DNA of 64,000 nt from Flavobacterium inviolabile. GTDB lineage: Bacteria > Bacteroidota > Bacteroidia > Flavobacteriales > Flavobacteriaceae. Under the pieces are notes generated by a model. The model saw only the letters and a program-made list of their open reading frames with translations, was not told the DNA's origin and made no database searches. Within the stretch, counting starts at the first letter, position 1. Every line of letters starts with the position of its first letter. This document shows, in pieces, positions 37,064 to 46,322 of the stretch. The translations under genes and the position numbers were made by a program. The stretch covers positions 1,364,001-1,428,000 of the forward strand of contig NZ_CP058278.1 in the NCBI RefSeq assembly GCF_013389455.1, read 5' to 3'.

Positions 37064-38477
37064 GAGGAATGAAAATTTTAAAAGTTGTCTGTGTTTCTGC
37101 GATGAGGTCTATTTTGCCACCGTGTTTTTCGACAATGTTTTTACAATAATACAAACCGATGCCAAATCCTTTTTCGTCATGCTGATTGTTTTTGGGTACC
37201 CTGTAAAACTTCTCAAATATTTTCTGACGGTGGATCTTGTCAATGCCTTTCCCGTTATCCGAAACGGCAATCTCCACACCGGCATCCGTTTTTTGCAGGG
37301 TAACGGTAATGCAGTCGCCGCCGTATTTCAGGGCATTGTCGATGAGGTTAGAAATGACATTTTCAAAATGAAACGTATCTGCAAAAATAATCACGGGTGT
37401 ATCCGGACTGTGGAATACAATTGCTTTATCGGTATTGATCCGGAACTTGTCAATAGCGGTGTTTATCAGTCCGATAAGCGCAACCGGTTCTTTTTGCAGC
37501 CTTAGCTGGTCGCTTTCTAAAATAGAGGTTTCCAGTATTTTCTCTACAATAAGGTTCAGTTTGGACAAATGTTGATTGGAAATTTCGAGGTACTTCTTTG
37601 TTTTTTCGGGTTCATTGTCCGAATTGAACTTTTCAATACCTTCCAGAGCACTGTTCACAACCGCTATAGGCGTTTTAAGCTCATGGGAAACATTACTGAT
37701 AAAATCGTTTTTAATGATCGCAAGCTGTTTCTGTTTGCGGATAATATGCAGCAAATAAAAAAGACAGAAAATAATACTCAGCGATAACACCAGCGATAAC
37801 ATAATGCCCAGCATACCTTCCTGTAAGGCCGGGTAAAATATATCCGGAAAAAACAGCTCGATATTGCTGTTCTGAGGCAGGAAGGAAGACTTGGAACGCG
37901 TGGAGAAAAGGTACTTTTTGTCTTCCGGATTATGGTATTGCGAAACGGTATTGAAATGCACTTTATAAAGCAAGGCATAATCAAAATCAAGGTTTTTCCG
38001 GGCAAACTCTTTATCGATGTATTGGGCGATTTTTTTTAGATCAACGCTGTCCTGCCGCACCGAGATCACAATCTTTTCGGCTAAAACCCGGACATCTTTA
38101 ATATTGTCCGGTTTGGGAAGTCCGGCTTCGTTGGAAATGAAAATAGTGGTCGCTTTTTTCCGTTTTGGTGCGGTGGAATCCGTATGAATTTCGGTATGGT
38201 AAAATTTAATGTTTTTGGCATCGCGCTGTAATTTCGAATGGATCGGCATTGGAAGTGCCACATCTTTGCCGGTAGTCGAATAAATAATATTGGACTTTGC
38301 CTTGTCATTGTAATAATTGTCGATACTGCTGTCTAAAGCACTTTGGGCAGCAAGGATAATACGCTGCTTATTGGTGTCATAATTATTGATATTCCAATAT
38401 ATCTGAATGATTACAGTAATCAGGACCACTGTAACTGCAATCAGAAGCATACCGTTATGACGAAAAAAGGATTTCAT
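37056..38477 (-). CDS. Sensor histidine kinase
   Basis: 473 residues. Membrane segments at about 10-30 and 222-245 bound a periplasmic sensor region of about 190 residues with no recognised domain. HisKA follows with the phosphoacceptor H265 in SNVSHELKTPIAVV, then the HATPase domain (LIDNALKYGG, VSDNGKGID, GFGIGLYYC). Cotranscribed with the response regulator, 8-base overlap. Divergent from GLPGLI gene 2. Confidence 0.92.
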   Translation of the reverse strand: MKSFFRHNGMLLIAVTVVLITVIIQIYWNINNYDTNKQRIILAAQSALDSSIDNYYNDKAKSNIIYSTTGKDVALPMPIHSKLQRDAKNIKFYHTEIHTDSTAPKRKKATTIFISNEAGLPKPDNIKDVRVLAEKIVISVRQDSVDLKKIAQYIDKEFARKNLDFDYALLYKVHFNTVSQYHNPEDKKYLFSTRSKSSFLPQNSNIELFFPDIFYPALQEGMLGIMLSLVLSLSIIFCLFYLLHIIRKQKQLAIIKNDFISNVSHELKTPIAVVNSALEGIEKFNSDNEPEKTKKYLEISNQHLSKLNLIVEKILETSILESDQLRLQKEPVALIGLINTAIDKFRINTDKAIVFHSPDTPVIIFADTFHFENVISNLIDNALKYGGDCITVTLQKTDAGVEIAVSDNGKGIDKIHRQKIFEKFYRVPKNNQHDEKGFGIGLYYCKNIVEKHGGKIDLIAETQTTFKIFIPHE

Positions 38478-38514
38478 AAATCAAATGTAAGAACTGTTCT
38501 TCTACTTTTTTCAC

Positions 38515-38554
38515 CGTTAACACACGTTAACACTAATTACAATCCGGTTAAAAC
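38515..38554 (+). promoter_or_regulatory. 10-bp-spaced direct repeats, likely response-regulator site
   Basis: cgttaacac occurs at 38515-38523 and again at 38525-38533, one helical turn apart, and a related ggttaaaac lies at 38546-38554. The array ends just before the -7 box of GLPGLI gene 2, in the place of a missing -33 TTG. This is the usual layout for OmpR-family activators. Confidence 0.5.
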
Positions 38555-38563
38555 TCGCTTTGT

Positions 38564-38571
38564 TAGTTTTG
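38564..38571 (+). promoter_or_regulatory. -7 box of GLPGLI gene 2
   Basis: TAGTTTTG fits TAnnTTTG, 49 bases before the start codon. No TTG at -33; direct repeats occupy that position. Confidence 0.55.
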
Positions 38572-38619
38572 ATTACTCTTTACAGCGTAAAAGAAATAAC
38601 TAACATAATAAAAATAATC

Positions 38620-39465
38620 ATGATTCGAATTAGTATTATCATTGTAGGATTATTGTTGTTGAGCATCGGGAAAATCTTTGCTCAGGACTATAGCGGTATA
38701 GCGGTTTATGAAACCAAAATGACTGCCCCGAAAATAACATTTTCCGGAAGCGGAATAACCCCGGAAATTGAAAAAAGCCTGGAAGAAAAGGTTAAAAAGA
38801 ATTTTGAAAAAACCTATACCCTCTCTTTTGACAAGTCGGCGTCACTATATGAAGAAGAAGAAAGACTGAAATCGCCTTTGAGCAGCAGTGGCGGCAGCGG
38901 CATGCAGATCACGGTTGGCGGCAGCGGCAAAAAATATAAAAACATAAAAGAGAAAAGATATGCACTGGCAACGGAAATAATGGGCAAAGAATTCCTGATT
39001 AAAGACTCCCTGCCTAAACTGAACTGGAAACTGGAAAATGAAACCCGGAAAATCGGCGATTATACCTGTTATAAGGCAACCCTGGTGCGGAAAGTGGAAA
39101 AATCCGGTTTTAAAGACAAGGAAAGTTCCGGGAAAGCAAAAACGACTTCCCTGTTAAAAGACCTCGAAACACCCGATTCGGAAACGATAACAGCCTGGTA
39201 TGCACCGGAAATACCGATTAGCCAGGGACCGGATGATTACTGGGGATTGCCGGGTTTAATACTGGAAATAAACGAAAAGAAAAGTGTTATTCTCTGCTCT
39301 AAAATTGTTTTAAACCCTAAAGAAAAAAAAGAGGTGAAAGAACCTAAAAACGGTAAGGTGGTAACCCAGAAAGAATATGACGCAATATTGGAGAAAAAAA
39401 TGGAAGAACAGCTGGAATCGTTCCAAAACAGTAAAGGAAAAACGATCATCAGAGTAGGAGGATAA
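38620..39465 (+). CDS. GLPGLI family protein
   Basis: 281 residues from MIRISIIIVGLLLLSIGKIFAQ, a signal peptide. The frame is open 60 bases upstream, but this ATG gives the correct signal start. YWGLPGLILEINEKKSVILCSKIV carries the family motif. Closely similar along its length to the GLPGLI protein at 35402 (SLPKLNWKLENETRKIGDYTC against SLPKLNWKLESETKKIGDYNC), so the two arose by duplication. Upstream of an outer-membrane barrel gene in the same orientation. Confidence 0.88.
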   Translation: MIRISIIIVGLLLLSIGKIFAQDYSGIAVYETKMTAPKITFSGSGITPEIEKSLEEKVKKNFEKTYTLSFDKSASLYEEEERLKSPLSSSGGSGMQITVGGSGKKYKNIKEKRYALATEIMGKEFLIKDSLPKLNWKLENETRKIGDYTCYKATLVRKVEKSGFKDKESSGKAKTTSLLKDLETPDSETITAWYAPEIPISQGPDDYWGLPGLILEINEKKSVILCSKIVLNPKEKKEVKEPKNGKVVTQKEYDAILEKKMEEQLESFQNSKGKTIIRVGG

Positions 39466-39597
39466 GGCGGGAAAAATATTAATTGCCTGATAATAGCGAA
39501 TTAAAGTAACAAAAGGAATTTTTTTTCGTCTAAGAGATTGAACCTTATGCGGTTTTTAAAGTCTTATCAGCACGATATCAGAAAAGCGAAAATAAAA

Positions 39598-42309
39598 ATG
39601 AGAAAATATTTACATTTAATTGTTTGTTTATTGTCTATTGCCGGTTATGCCCAAAACGTAAAATTTGAAGGCACGATAAAAGATTCCACAGGCGTACCGC
39701 TGGAAATGGCGAATATTATGGCGATCAATCAGGAAACCAAAGCCATGGATTCCTATGCGATTACCAATGATGCCGGAAGATTCCAACTGGTGTTAAAAGC
39801 CAATACCAGTTATACCATAAAAGCCAGTTATATCGGATTCAATGCTTTTGAAGAAACGGTAAAAACGGGTACAACCGCCATCAGCCGGGCTATTGCGCTG
39901 CGGGAAGGTATCGATTTACAGGGCGTGCAGATTGTAAAAGAAATGCCGGTAACGATAAAAGGCGATACGATTGTTTACAATGCCGATTCGTTTAAAAACG
40001 GAACAGAACGAAAACTGGAAGATGTGCTGAAAAAATTACCCGGCGTTGAGGTTAATGCCGATGGTGAAATTGAAGTAGAAGGCAAAAAAGTACAGAAGGT
40101 CATGGTGGAAGGTAAAGATTTTTTTGACGGTGATACTAAGATTGCGACAAAAAACATTCCTGCCGATGCGCTGGATAAAATCCAGGTATTGCGAAACTAT
40201 AACGAAGTATCCAACCTGAAAGGATTGGAAAATAATGAAGAAAATGTAGCCTTGAATATCAAGCTGAAAGAAGGGAAGAAAAACTTCTGGTTTGGGGAAA
40301 TGATGGCGGGAATCGGAGCAGGGCATAAGGAAGACCGGCATATCCTGAATCCGAAACTGTTTTATTACAACCCGAAATACAGCGTGAACGTTATCGGGAA
40401 CCTGAACAATATCGGGGAACTGCCGCTCACGATGCAGGATTATTTTAAATTCTCGGGCGGGTTCAAGAACATGATGCGAAAAGGAGGAACCAATTTTAAC
40501 GTGTCTTCGAACGATTTGGGAATATTGGGACTGCGCAACAACAGAGCCAAAGAAATAGACGTTAAATTCGGTGCGGCAAACTTTAGCTATAATCCTTCCA
40601 AAGCCTGGACGATTAGCGGCTTTAGTATTTTTTCTGCCAATAAAACCGATCTGGAAACCAATTCGAGAACAGTCAGAACCGATAAACTGCCAGACGGAAC
40701 ATCGGCTACCGTTACCGAAGAGCGCCAGGAACTGACCCGGCAGAAAACCAACCTCGGCATGCTGAAACTGAGCTCAAGCTATGTGCCTTCCGATAAAGTA
40801 CATTTTGACTATGACGGCTTCTTTAAAATTTCCGATCAGAAAGAATCGAACAGCGTTTTTTCGAGTTTGCTGGATGACATCTATACCAATAAAAAACAAA
40901 AACCGTTTTCCATTAATCAGAACCTGAATTACTATTATACGCTGAACAATAAAAACGTATTTGCCTTTGAATTGCAGCATTTGTACCAGGAAGAAGACCC
41001 GTTTTATAACGCCAACCTGAAACTACAGCCGTTCCAGTTATCCGGTTACCTTCCGGGACAAAACCGGAATGATGTAACACAGAACCGCTTTGTGAAAACC
41101 AATAAAGCAGATGCCAAGTTTGATTACTACTATATGCTGACGCCGAAAAGCAATATTAATGTAACGGTGGGCAATACCTATTCGCATCAGAACTTTAATT
41201 CGAATATTTTCCAGATTCTGGACAACGGGAATACCAATAATTTAACCGATCCGCAGAATAATAATGAGGTGAATTACACCTTTAATGATGTGTTTGTAGG
41301 ATTGCATTATAAGTTCATTACCGGGAAATTTACCTTTAATCCGGGATTCAGCCTGCACAGTTATACGATGAATAACCAACAGCTGAACAGTGAGTTTAAA
41401 AATGATTTCGTTAGAGTGTTGCCCGATTTTTATGCCTTGTATCAAATTAAAAAGTCGGAAACCCTAACCTATAATTTCTCATTGGCCAATAACTTTACCG
41501 ACATTAGTAAAGTAGCCGAAGGATATGTTTTTTCCAATTACAACAGCTTGTTCAGCGGTAACAAAATGCTGGAAAACTCGCTGTCGCAAGTGCATTCCCT
41601 GCGTTACTTCAAATACAATATGTTCAATTTCGAAAACATCTTTGCGAACATTACTTATACCCGTCAAACGGATGCCGTAAAATCCAAAGCCTTTTTTGAC
41701 GGTGTGAACCAGGTATCGTCTTCGGTAAACATGAATTCTGCTTTTGCAGATGAGAGCTTTTCTGCCAGTGCCAATTATGGAAGATCGTTCTGGAGATACT
41801 ACAAAGCTTCGGTGGGCGGAAACTTTAACTGGAGTAAGAATAACAACATCAGGGTGTTCCAGGGCGGTGTGGAAGAAACCCAGACAACCGATTCGTATAC
41901 GCAGAATTACAACGTGAAACTGGCAACAAACTTTAAAAGAATCCCGAATATCGAACTAGGATATGGCTTTACTAAAAATGATTTTTTCAGTGATACCTTC
42001 TTTGTCGACAGCCCTTCGGTAACGCTGGAATATTATTTCCTGGATGCCTTTTCATTTACTTCCGATTATACTTTTTACCACAACAGGAACAAGGATAATA
42101 CAATTAACAACGAATATGATTTCCTGAATGCCAGTCTGATCTACCAGAAGAAAGACAGCAAATGGGAATACAAACTGTCGGCAACCAATTTGCTGAATAC
42201 CACTTCCCTGAACGACAGCAGTTTCAGTCAGTTGGGAGGTTCCAGCAGTTTTTCACAATATATCATACAGCCGAGGTATATTATTTTAAGCCTGAAATAT
42301 AACTTATAG
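39598..42309 (+). CDS. TonB-dependent-receptor-like outer membrane beta-barrel protein
   Basis: 903 residues from MRKYLHLIVCLLSIAGYAQ, a signal peptide; a longer frame begins 60 bases upstream but lacks one. A carboxypeptidase regulatory-like domain (about 20-105) is followed by a plug-like segment (GDTIVYNADSFKNGTERKLEDVLKKLPGVEV) and a long barrel. No TonB box is obvious. The combination matches the outer membrane beta-barrel family protein group that accompanies GLPGLI genes. It ends in a bidirectional terminator. Substrate unknown. Confidence 0.85.
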   Translation: MRKYLHLIVCLLSIAGYAQNVKFEGTIKDSTGVPLEMANIMAINQETKAMDSYAITNDAGRFQLVLKANTSYTIKASYIGFNAFEETVKTGTTAISRAIALREGIDLQGVQIVKEMPVTIKGDTIVYNADSFKNGTERKLEDVLKKLPGVEVNADGEIEVEGKKVQKVMVEGKDFFDGDTKIATKNIPADALDKIQVLRNYNEVSNLKGLENNEENVALNIKLKEGKKNFWFGEMMAGIGAGHKEDRHILNPKLFYYNPKYSVNVIGNLNNIGELPLTMQDYFKFSGGFKNMMRKGGTNFNVSSNDLGILGLRNNRAKEIDVKFGAANFSYNPSKAWTISGFSIFSANKTDLETNSRTVRTDKLPDGTSATVTEERQELTRQKTNLGMLKLSSSYVPSDKVHFDYDGFFKISDQKESNSVFSSLLDDIYTNKKQKPFSINQNLNYYYTLNNKNVFAFELQHLYQEEDPFYNANLKLQPFQLSGYLPGQNRNDVTQNRFVKTNKADAKFDYYYMLTPKSNINVTVGNTYSHQNFNSNIFQILDNGNTNNLTDPQNNNEVNYTFNDVFVGLHYKFITGKFTFNPGFSLHSYTMNNQQLNSEFKNDFVRVLPDFYALYQIKKSETLTYNFSLANNFTDISKVAEGYVFSNYNSLFSGNKMLENSLSQVHSLRYFKYNMFNFENIFANITYTRQTDAVKSKAFFDGVNQVSSSVNMNSAFADESFSASANYGRSFWRYYKASVGGNFNWSKNNNIRVFQGGVEETQTTDSYTQNYNVKLATNFKRIPNIELGYGFTKNDFFSDTFFVDSPSVTLEYYFLDAFSFTSDYTFYHNRNKDNTINNEYDFLNASLIYQKKDSKWEYKLSATNLLNTTSLNDSSFSQLGGSSSFSQYIIQPRYIILSLKYNL

Positions 42310-42315
42310 CAACCC

Positions 42316-42354
42316 ATAAAAAAAGCCTGCATCGAGCAGGCTTTTTTATTTTAT
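42316..42354. terminator. Bidirectional terminator between barrel gene and metK
   Basis: aagcctgc-atcga-gcaggctt with an A run before and T run after, between convergent genes. Confidence 0.88.
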
Positions 42355-42365
42355 AAAAACGTTGG

Positions 42366-43616
42366 TTACAAACCGAAAGCTTCTTTTATAGTCGCTACGT
42401 AATCCAGTTTTTCCCATGTGAACAATTCAACGGTAACTGTTTTCTCTTTTCCGCCCGGAGCGATAAAAGTTTTGGTAACGGTTTCTGGAGTTCTTCCCAT
42501 GTGTCCGTATGCAGCAGTTTCACTGTAAATAGGGTTTCTTAATTTTAAACGTTGCTCGATAAAATAAGGACGCATATCAAAAATAGCTTCCACTTTTTTA
42601 GCGATCTCACCATCGGTTAAGTTTACTTTCGAAGTACCGTAAGTATTGATGTAAATACCCATTGGTTTAGCAACACCAATTGCATAGGATACCTGAACTA
42701 AAATCTCATCGGCTACACCGGCAGCCACAAGGTTTTTAGCGATATGACGGGTTGCATAAGCCGCACTACGGTCTACTTTACTCGGATCTTTTCCGGAGAA
42801 AGCACCACCACCGTGAGCTCCTTTACCACCATAAGTATCTACGATAATCTTTCTTCCGGTTAATCCGGTATCTCCGTGAGGACCACCAATAACGAATTTT
42901 CCGGTTGGATTGATATGATACTGGATCTTATCGTTGAATAAATGAGCATATTGAGGGTTCTGTGCGATAATACGGGGAATTAAAATCTCAATAATATCTT
43001 TTTTGATTTTTGCCAACATTGTTTCCTCATCAGCAAAATCATCATGTTGTGTAGAAATTACAATAGCATCGATACGAACCGGTTTGTTATTGTTGTCATA
43101 TTCTAACGTTACCTGCGATTTTGCATCCGGACGTAAATAGGTGATTTCGTTATTCTCACGACGTAAGGCCGATAATTCCTGAAGTAATTTGTGAGAAAGG
43201 TTTAATGCTAATGGCATAAAATCTGCCGTTTCATTTGTAGCATAACCAAACATCATTCCCTGGTCGCCTGCACCTTGCTCTTCTTTGCTGGAACGGTCAA
43301 CACCCTGGTTAATATCCTGAGATTGCTCGTGAATAGCAGAAAGTACACCACAAGAGTTGGCCTCAAACATGTACTCGCTTTTGGTATAACCGATTTTTTT
43401 GATCACTTCACGGGCAATTTGCTGCACATCAAGATAAATCTTCGACTTTACCTCACCGGCAAGAATAACCTGCCCGGTTGTTACTAACGTTTCACAAGCT
43501 ACTTTCGATTCCGGATCGAAAGCTAAAAAATTATCAATTAAAGCATCAGAAATTTGATCGGCAACCTTATCTGGATGTCCCTCACTAACGGATTCTGACG
43601 TAAATAAATAAGCCAT
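42366..43616 (-). CDS. metK: S-adenosylmethionine synthase
   Basis: 416 residues. Start [25 protein letters not shown] holds the ATP/Met-binding [16 protein letters not shown] and [18 protein letters not shown] are the two PROSITE-type signatures. It makes SAM from methionine and ATP in the cytoplasm. It lies apart from the methionine operon that starts about 3 kb away on the other strand. Its 5' leader of about 140 bases appears structured. Confidence 0.96.
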   Translation of the reverse strand: MAYLFTSESVSEGHPDKVADQISDALIDNFLAFDPESKVACETLVTTGQVILAGEVKSKIYLDVQQIAREVIKKIGYTKSEYMFEANSCGVLSAIHEQSQDINQGVDRSSKEEQGAGDQGMMFGYATNETADFMPLALNLSHKLLQELSALRRENNEITYLRPDAKSQVTLEYDNNNKPVRIDAIVISTQHDDFADEETMLAKIKKDIIEILIPRIIAQNPQYAHLFNDKIQYHINPTGKFVIGGPHGDTGLTGRKIIVDTYGGKGAHGGGAFSGKDPSKVDRSAAYATRHIAKNLVAAGVADEILVQVSYAIGVAKPMGIYINTYGTSKVNLTDGEIAKKVEAIFDMRPYFIEQRLKLRNPIYSETAAYGHMGRTPETVTKTFIAPGGKEKTVTVELFTWEKLDYVATIKEAFGL

Positions 43617-43652
43617 AAAATTAGATTTTTAATAATTAAGCGAGGAAAAAAT

Positions 43653-43735
43653 ATTGCAGGTAATGCCTAAAGAAGTATGTACTGCTTTAGCATTTTTTAG
43701 TACCAAAAACGAAATCTGGTAATAGAGGTTGCAAT
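43653..43735 (-). promoter_or_regulatory. Structured metK 5' leader, unassigned
   Basis: Within the metK leader, attgca (43653-43658) can pair with tgcaat (43730-43735), enclosing a 9-bp bulged stem (43663-43672 with 43685-43693) and a 5-bp stem (43701-43705 with 43717-43721). This would be a small multi-branch RNA. I cannot assign it to a known riboswitch class. Confidence 0.3.
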
Positions 43736-43765
43736 CAGTTCAAATTTTTCCTCTGAAATTTGTTG

Positions 43766-43773
43766 CAAATGTA
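43766..43773 (-). promoter_or_regulatory. -7 box of metK
   Basis: Minus-strand TACATTTG, a full match to TAnnTTTG, about 150 bases before the start codon. No clear -33. Confidence 0.5.
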
Positions 43774-43864
43774 TGAAAGAGTTTTTTAAACTAAATAAAA
43801 AATAACAAAAAAAAATAACAAGAAGAGCAGTAGTTGTGAAAAAGGTAAGTTTAACAATTGCGAA

Positions 43865-43896
43865 TTGTTCTTTAATGTATTTAAATTATTACATTG
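43865..43896 (+). promoter_or_regulatory. Putative promoter of type IX secreted protein gene 1
   Basis: TTG at 43865-43867, 22-base spacer, TACATTG at 43890-43896, a near-consensus -7 box; 31 bases before the start codon. Confidence 0.4.
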
Positions 43897-43927
43897 CCGT
43901 CACAATAACTCTTAAAAAATAATAAAC

Positions 43928-44926
43928 ATGAAGAAAACTTTACTTTCTCTTTTATTTTGTGTTCCTTTTTTAGGCCAGGCACAAAATCTTTACAATTACG
44001 GATTCAACGGTACAACGGCCGACATGACGACTGCAGGTTGGGTAAGAACAAATCAAAGTACATCTGCTTCTACCACACTTTGGACAGTTGGTTCTTATAC
44101 TCCGGTTGTAGTTAATACCCTGGGAGTACCACCGGTACAGGCTACTCCGTTTCAGAATCAGGCGTATACAAACGGTCAGACCTGTCCGATACCAAACGGA
44201 CAGGATGGAACACCAAACACATTTGCATTGGTTAACTTTACCAGTACATCAAGTTCTGCTACTTCGGGAGCAACAATCAGTAACTGGTTAATTTCGCCTG
44301 TTGTTACTGTACAAAACGGGGATATTATTACCTTCTACTCAAGATTAGGGAAATACTCCGCTACCGGTGCAGCATCTTTTGCAGATAATTTACAATTGCG
44401 AATGAGTACTAATGGTGCTGCAACTGTGAATCCTGCAGGAGGACCAACAAATCTTGGTGATTTTACAAACCTGTTGGTAGAAATCAACCCGGCGTTAAAC
44501 CTAACGTCTTACCCGACAACGTGGACGCAGTTTTCATATACCGTTACAGGATTATCAGGACCAACTGCAGTTAAATTAGGTTTCCGTTATTTTGTAACAA
44601 ATGCAGGACCTAACGGTTCTAACTCGGATATTATCGGAATCGATACATTCTCTGTAGACAGACCATTAGGAACAAGCGATTTCTTTGCTAAAAACTTTAC
44701 CGTTTTCCCTAACCCGGCAAACGATGTATTGAATATCACGGCTAAAAACAATACCGAGATCAAAGGAATTCAGATCACGGACTTGAACGGAAGAGTGGTG
44801 AAAAAAATGAATCAGCAAACACAAGCAGAAGTACAGATCAATGTAGCGGATCTGACTGCCGGAGCATATTTTATTTCGGTAGAAACGAATGATGGAAACG
44901 CAACATCTAAGTTCTTAAAGAACTAA
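43928..44926 (+). CDS. Type IX secreted protein, choice-of-anchor J type
   Basis: 332 residues. Signal peptide (TLLSLLFCVPFLGQAQ), a jelly-roll-like choice-of-anchor J domain at about 20-240 (NWLISPVVTVQNGDIITFYSR is typical), and a C-terminal type A sorting domain of about 75 residues (FTVFPNPANDVLNI, GIQITDLNGRVVKKM, LTAGAYFISVETNDG). The sorting domain directs export by the type IX system, of which PorT is encoded in this window. Ligand or target unknown. Paralogue at 45104. Confidence 0.88.
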   Translation: MKKTLLSLLFCVPFLGQAQNLYNYGFNGTTADMTTAGWVRTNQSTSASTTLWTVGSYTPVVVNTLGVPPVQATPFQNQAYTNGQTCPIPNGQDGTPNTFALVNFTSTSSSATSGATISNWLISPVVTVQNGDIITFYSRLGKYSATGAASFADNLQLRMSTNGAATVNPAGGPTNLGDFTNLLVEINPALNLTSYPTTWTQFSYTVTGLSGPTAVKLGFRYFVTNAGPNGSNSDIIGIDTFSVDRPLGTSDFFAKNFTVFPNPANDVLNITAKNNTEIKGIQITDLNGRVVKKMNQQTQAEVQINVADLTAGAYFISVETNDGNATSKFLKN

Positions 44927-44949
44927 AAAAATAACGTTTTAGAATATTA

Positions 44950-44980
44950 AAACCTGTCCGGTTCCGGGCAGGTTTTTTTA
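44950..44980 (+). terminator. Terminator after type IX secreted protein gene 1
   Basis: aacctgtccgg and ccgggcaggtt pair (one G-T wobble) around a two-base turn, followed by TTTTTTT. Confidence 0.82.
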
Positions 44981-44993
44981 TGCTGTAAAAGCT

Positions 44994-45081
44994 GGTTATT
45001 AGGGGATTGCAAATGTTAAAAGTAGTTTTTGGTATTAAAACATTGTGATTCAGTGCGGTAAAAAGGTTATATTAGGGGATT
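44994..45081 (+). repeat. Repeated ggttat(at)taggggatt motif
   Basis: ggttattaggggatt at 44994-45008 and ggttatattaggggatt at 45065-45081, just upstream of type IX secreted protein gene 2. Function unknown; could be a pair of regulator sites. Confidence 0.35.
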
Positions 45082-45103
45082 ATGAACTTTTAAAAATAGA
45101 ATC

Positions 45104-46039
45104 ATGAAGAAAAAATTACTTTCACTTTTTTTGTTATTATCAATAACAGCGGGTGCTCAGACAACTCTTTTTGAGGATAGTTTTGAGGCGTATAATGACT
45201 TTATCATTCAGAACATTGGTTCCTGGATTACGCTCGATTTAGACGGTTCTACTACGTATGCTGATGACGGTACGATAGTTTGGAGTAATAAATTTTTACC
45301 ACAGGCATTTATCATTTTTAACCCTTCGGTAGCCGGAGTCACAAACGCTGCTTCGGGTAATGAACTCCGCAATTACGATCCGAAAACCGGAAGCAAATAT
45401 GCCGGCTCATGGGCGGCGGTTTTACCAGGTGACGGCGTTGGCGGAACCGGTCCGAATAATGACTGGCTGGTAAGTCCTCCCATCCCGCTTGGAGCCTCGG
45501 ATAATGTTGTCAGTTTCTGGGTAAAATCAATGTCAAGCTCCTATGGACTGGAAAATTATACGGTTGGGGTATATACCGGTTCCGGTGTACCGGCAGCTTC
45601 TTCCGATTTTACGCTTATTTCCGGCGGCGGATCGCTAACGGCACCCTTTCCAAACTGGGAACAAAAAACCTTTAACCTGGATGCCTATGCCAATCAGACG
45701 GTGCGGATCGGGATACACTGTGTTTCTGTAAACCGGTATTTTTTTATGGTTGACGATTTTAAAGTCACCACAGCCACATTGGGAGCCCGGGACTTTTTTA
45801 ATCAGCATTTTACAATTTTCCCGAATCCGGCAAATGAGGTGCTGCATGTTTCGGTTAAGAACGATACCGGGATTAAAGGGATTCAGATCACCGATTTAAA
45901 CGGCAGAACCGTAAAAAAAATAGAGCAGCCGCCAGTGGAAGCATTACAGCTCAATGTGTCCGATCTGACCGCCGGAATGTACCTGATTACGGTGCAGACA
46001 AATGACGGAAATGCGGTTTCCAAGTTTCTCAAAAACTAA
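45104..46039 (+). CDS. Type IX secreted protein, choice-of-anchor J type
   Basis: 311 residues, paralogous to the protein at 43928. Signal peptide (KLLSLFLLLSITAGAQ), choice-of-anchor J domain (NDWLVSPPIPLGASDNVVSFWVKS) and a type A sorting domain (FTIFPNPANEVLHVSVKND, GIQITDLNGRTVKKI, LTAGMYLITVQTNDG). The sorting domains of the two proteins are far more alike than their N-terminal domains, as expected if only the export signal is tightly constrained or was recently copied. Confidence 0.88.
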   Translation: MKKKLLSLFLLLSITAGAQTTLFEDSFEAYNDFIIQNIGSWITLDLDGSTTYADDGTIVWSNKFLPQAFIIFNPSVAGVTNAASGNELRNYDPKTGSKYAGSWAAVLPGDGVGGTGPNNDWLVSPPIPLGASDNVVSFWVKSMSSSYGLENYTVGVYTGSGVPAASSDFTLISGGGSLTAPFPNWEQKTFNLDAYANQTVRIGIHCVSVNRYFFMVDDFKVTTATLGARDFFNQHFTIFPNPANEVLHVSVKNDTGIKGIQITDLNGRTVKKIEQPPVEALQLNVSDLTAGMYLITVQTNDGNAVSKFLKN

Positions 46040-46167
46040 AAAAACAGCGAATGAATTACTAAAACATCCCGTTTGCCTGTTGGTTTTTAGAAATTTATAA
46101 AAAATTTAAATACGTAGTATTTATATATATAACCAAAAAATATAAATGTTAAAATTTCTGTTTTTGT

Positions 46168-46198
46168 TTGGTCAATTCAAAATTAGTTTTCAATTTTG
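46168..46198 (+). promoter_or_regulatory. Putative promoter of the met leader-metY operon
   Basis: TTG at 46168-46170, 20-base spacer, CAATTTTG at 46191-46198 (one mismatch to TAnnTTTG). Transcription would begin about 20 bases before the first leader ORF. Confidence 0.5.
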
Positions 46199-46223
46199 CT
46201 CCATCAAAACAGAAGAAAAAATA

Positions 46224-46292
46224 ATGAAATCAATTAAGCGATATATGTGTATGATGATGTGGAAATGTTCCGCAGAGGATACCATTGCTTAA
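46224..46292 (+). CDS. Met-rich leader peptide 1 (22 aa), attenuator 1
   Basis: A 22-codon ORF beginning MKSIKRY and then MCMMMWKC: Met at codons 1, 8, 10, 11 and 12 and Cys at 9 and 15. Its 3' part contains GCAGAGG (46272-46278), which is complementary to CCTCTGC (46326-46332), the 5' arm of the terminator that follows. A ribosome stalled on the Met codons (46251-46259) leaves that segment free to form an antiterminator; a ribosome reaching the stop (46290-46292) would cover most of it and allow the terminator. Too short for normal gene calling. Inferred function: sensing of charged Met-tRNA (perhaps also Cys-tRNA). Confidence 0.75.
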   Translation: MKSIKRYMCMMMWKCSAEDTIA

Positions 46293-46322
46293 TTTGAAAT
46301 TTCAATTTTAAATATACAGCAT

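Noticed and set aside
43657..43720. SAM-II riboswitch before metK
   Set aside because: Only the short GCTAAAG string is reminiscent; the stem and loop arrangement does not fit the SAM-II pseudoknot as I know it. Kept only as an unassigned structured leader.
44900..46039. Recent mobile duplication of the type IX cargo genes
   Set aside because: The two genes share clear protein similarity mainly in the sorting domain; no flanking repeats or transposase are present.
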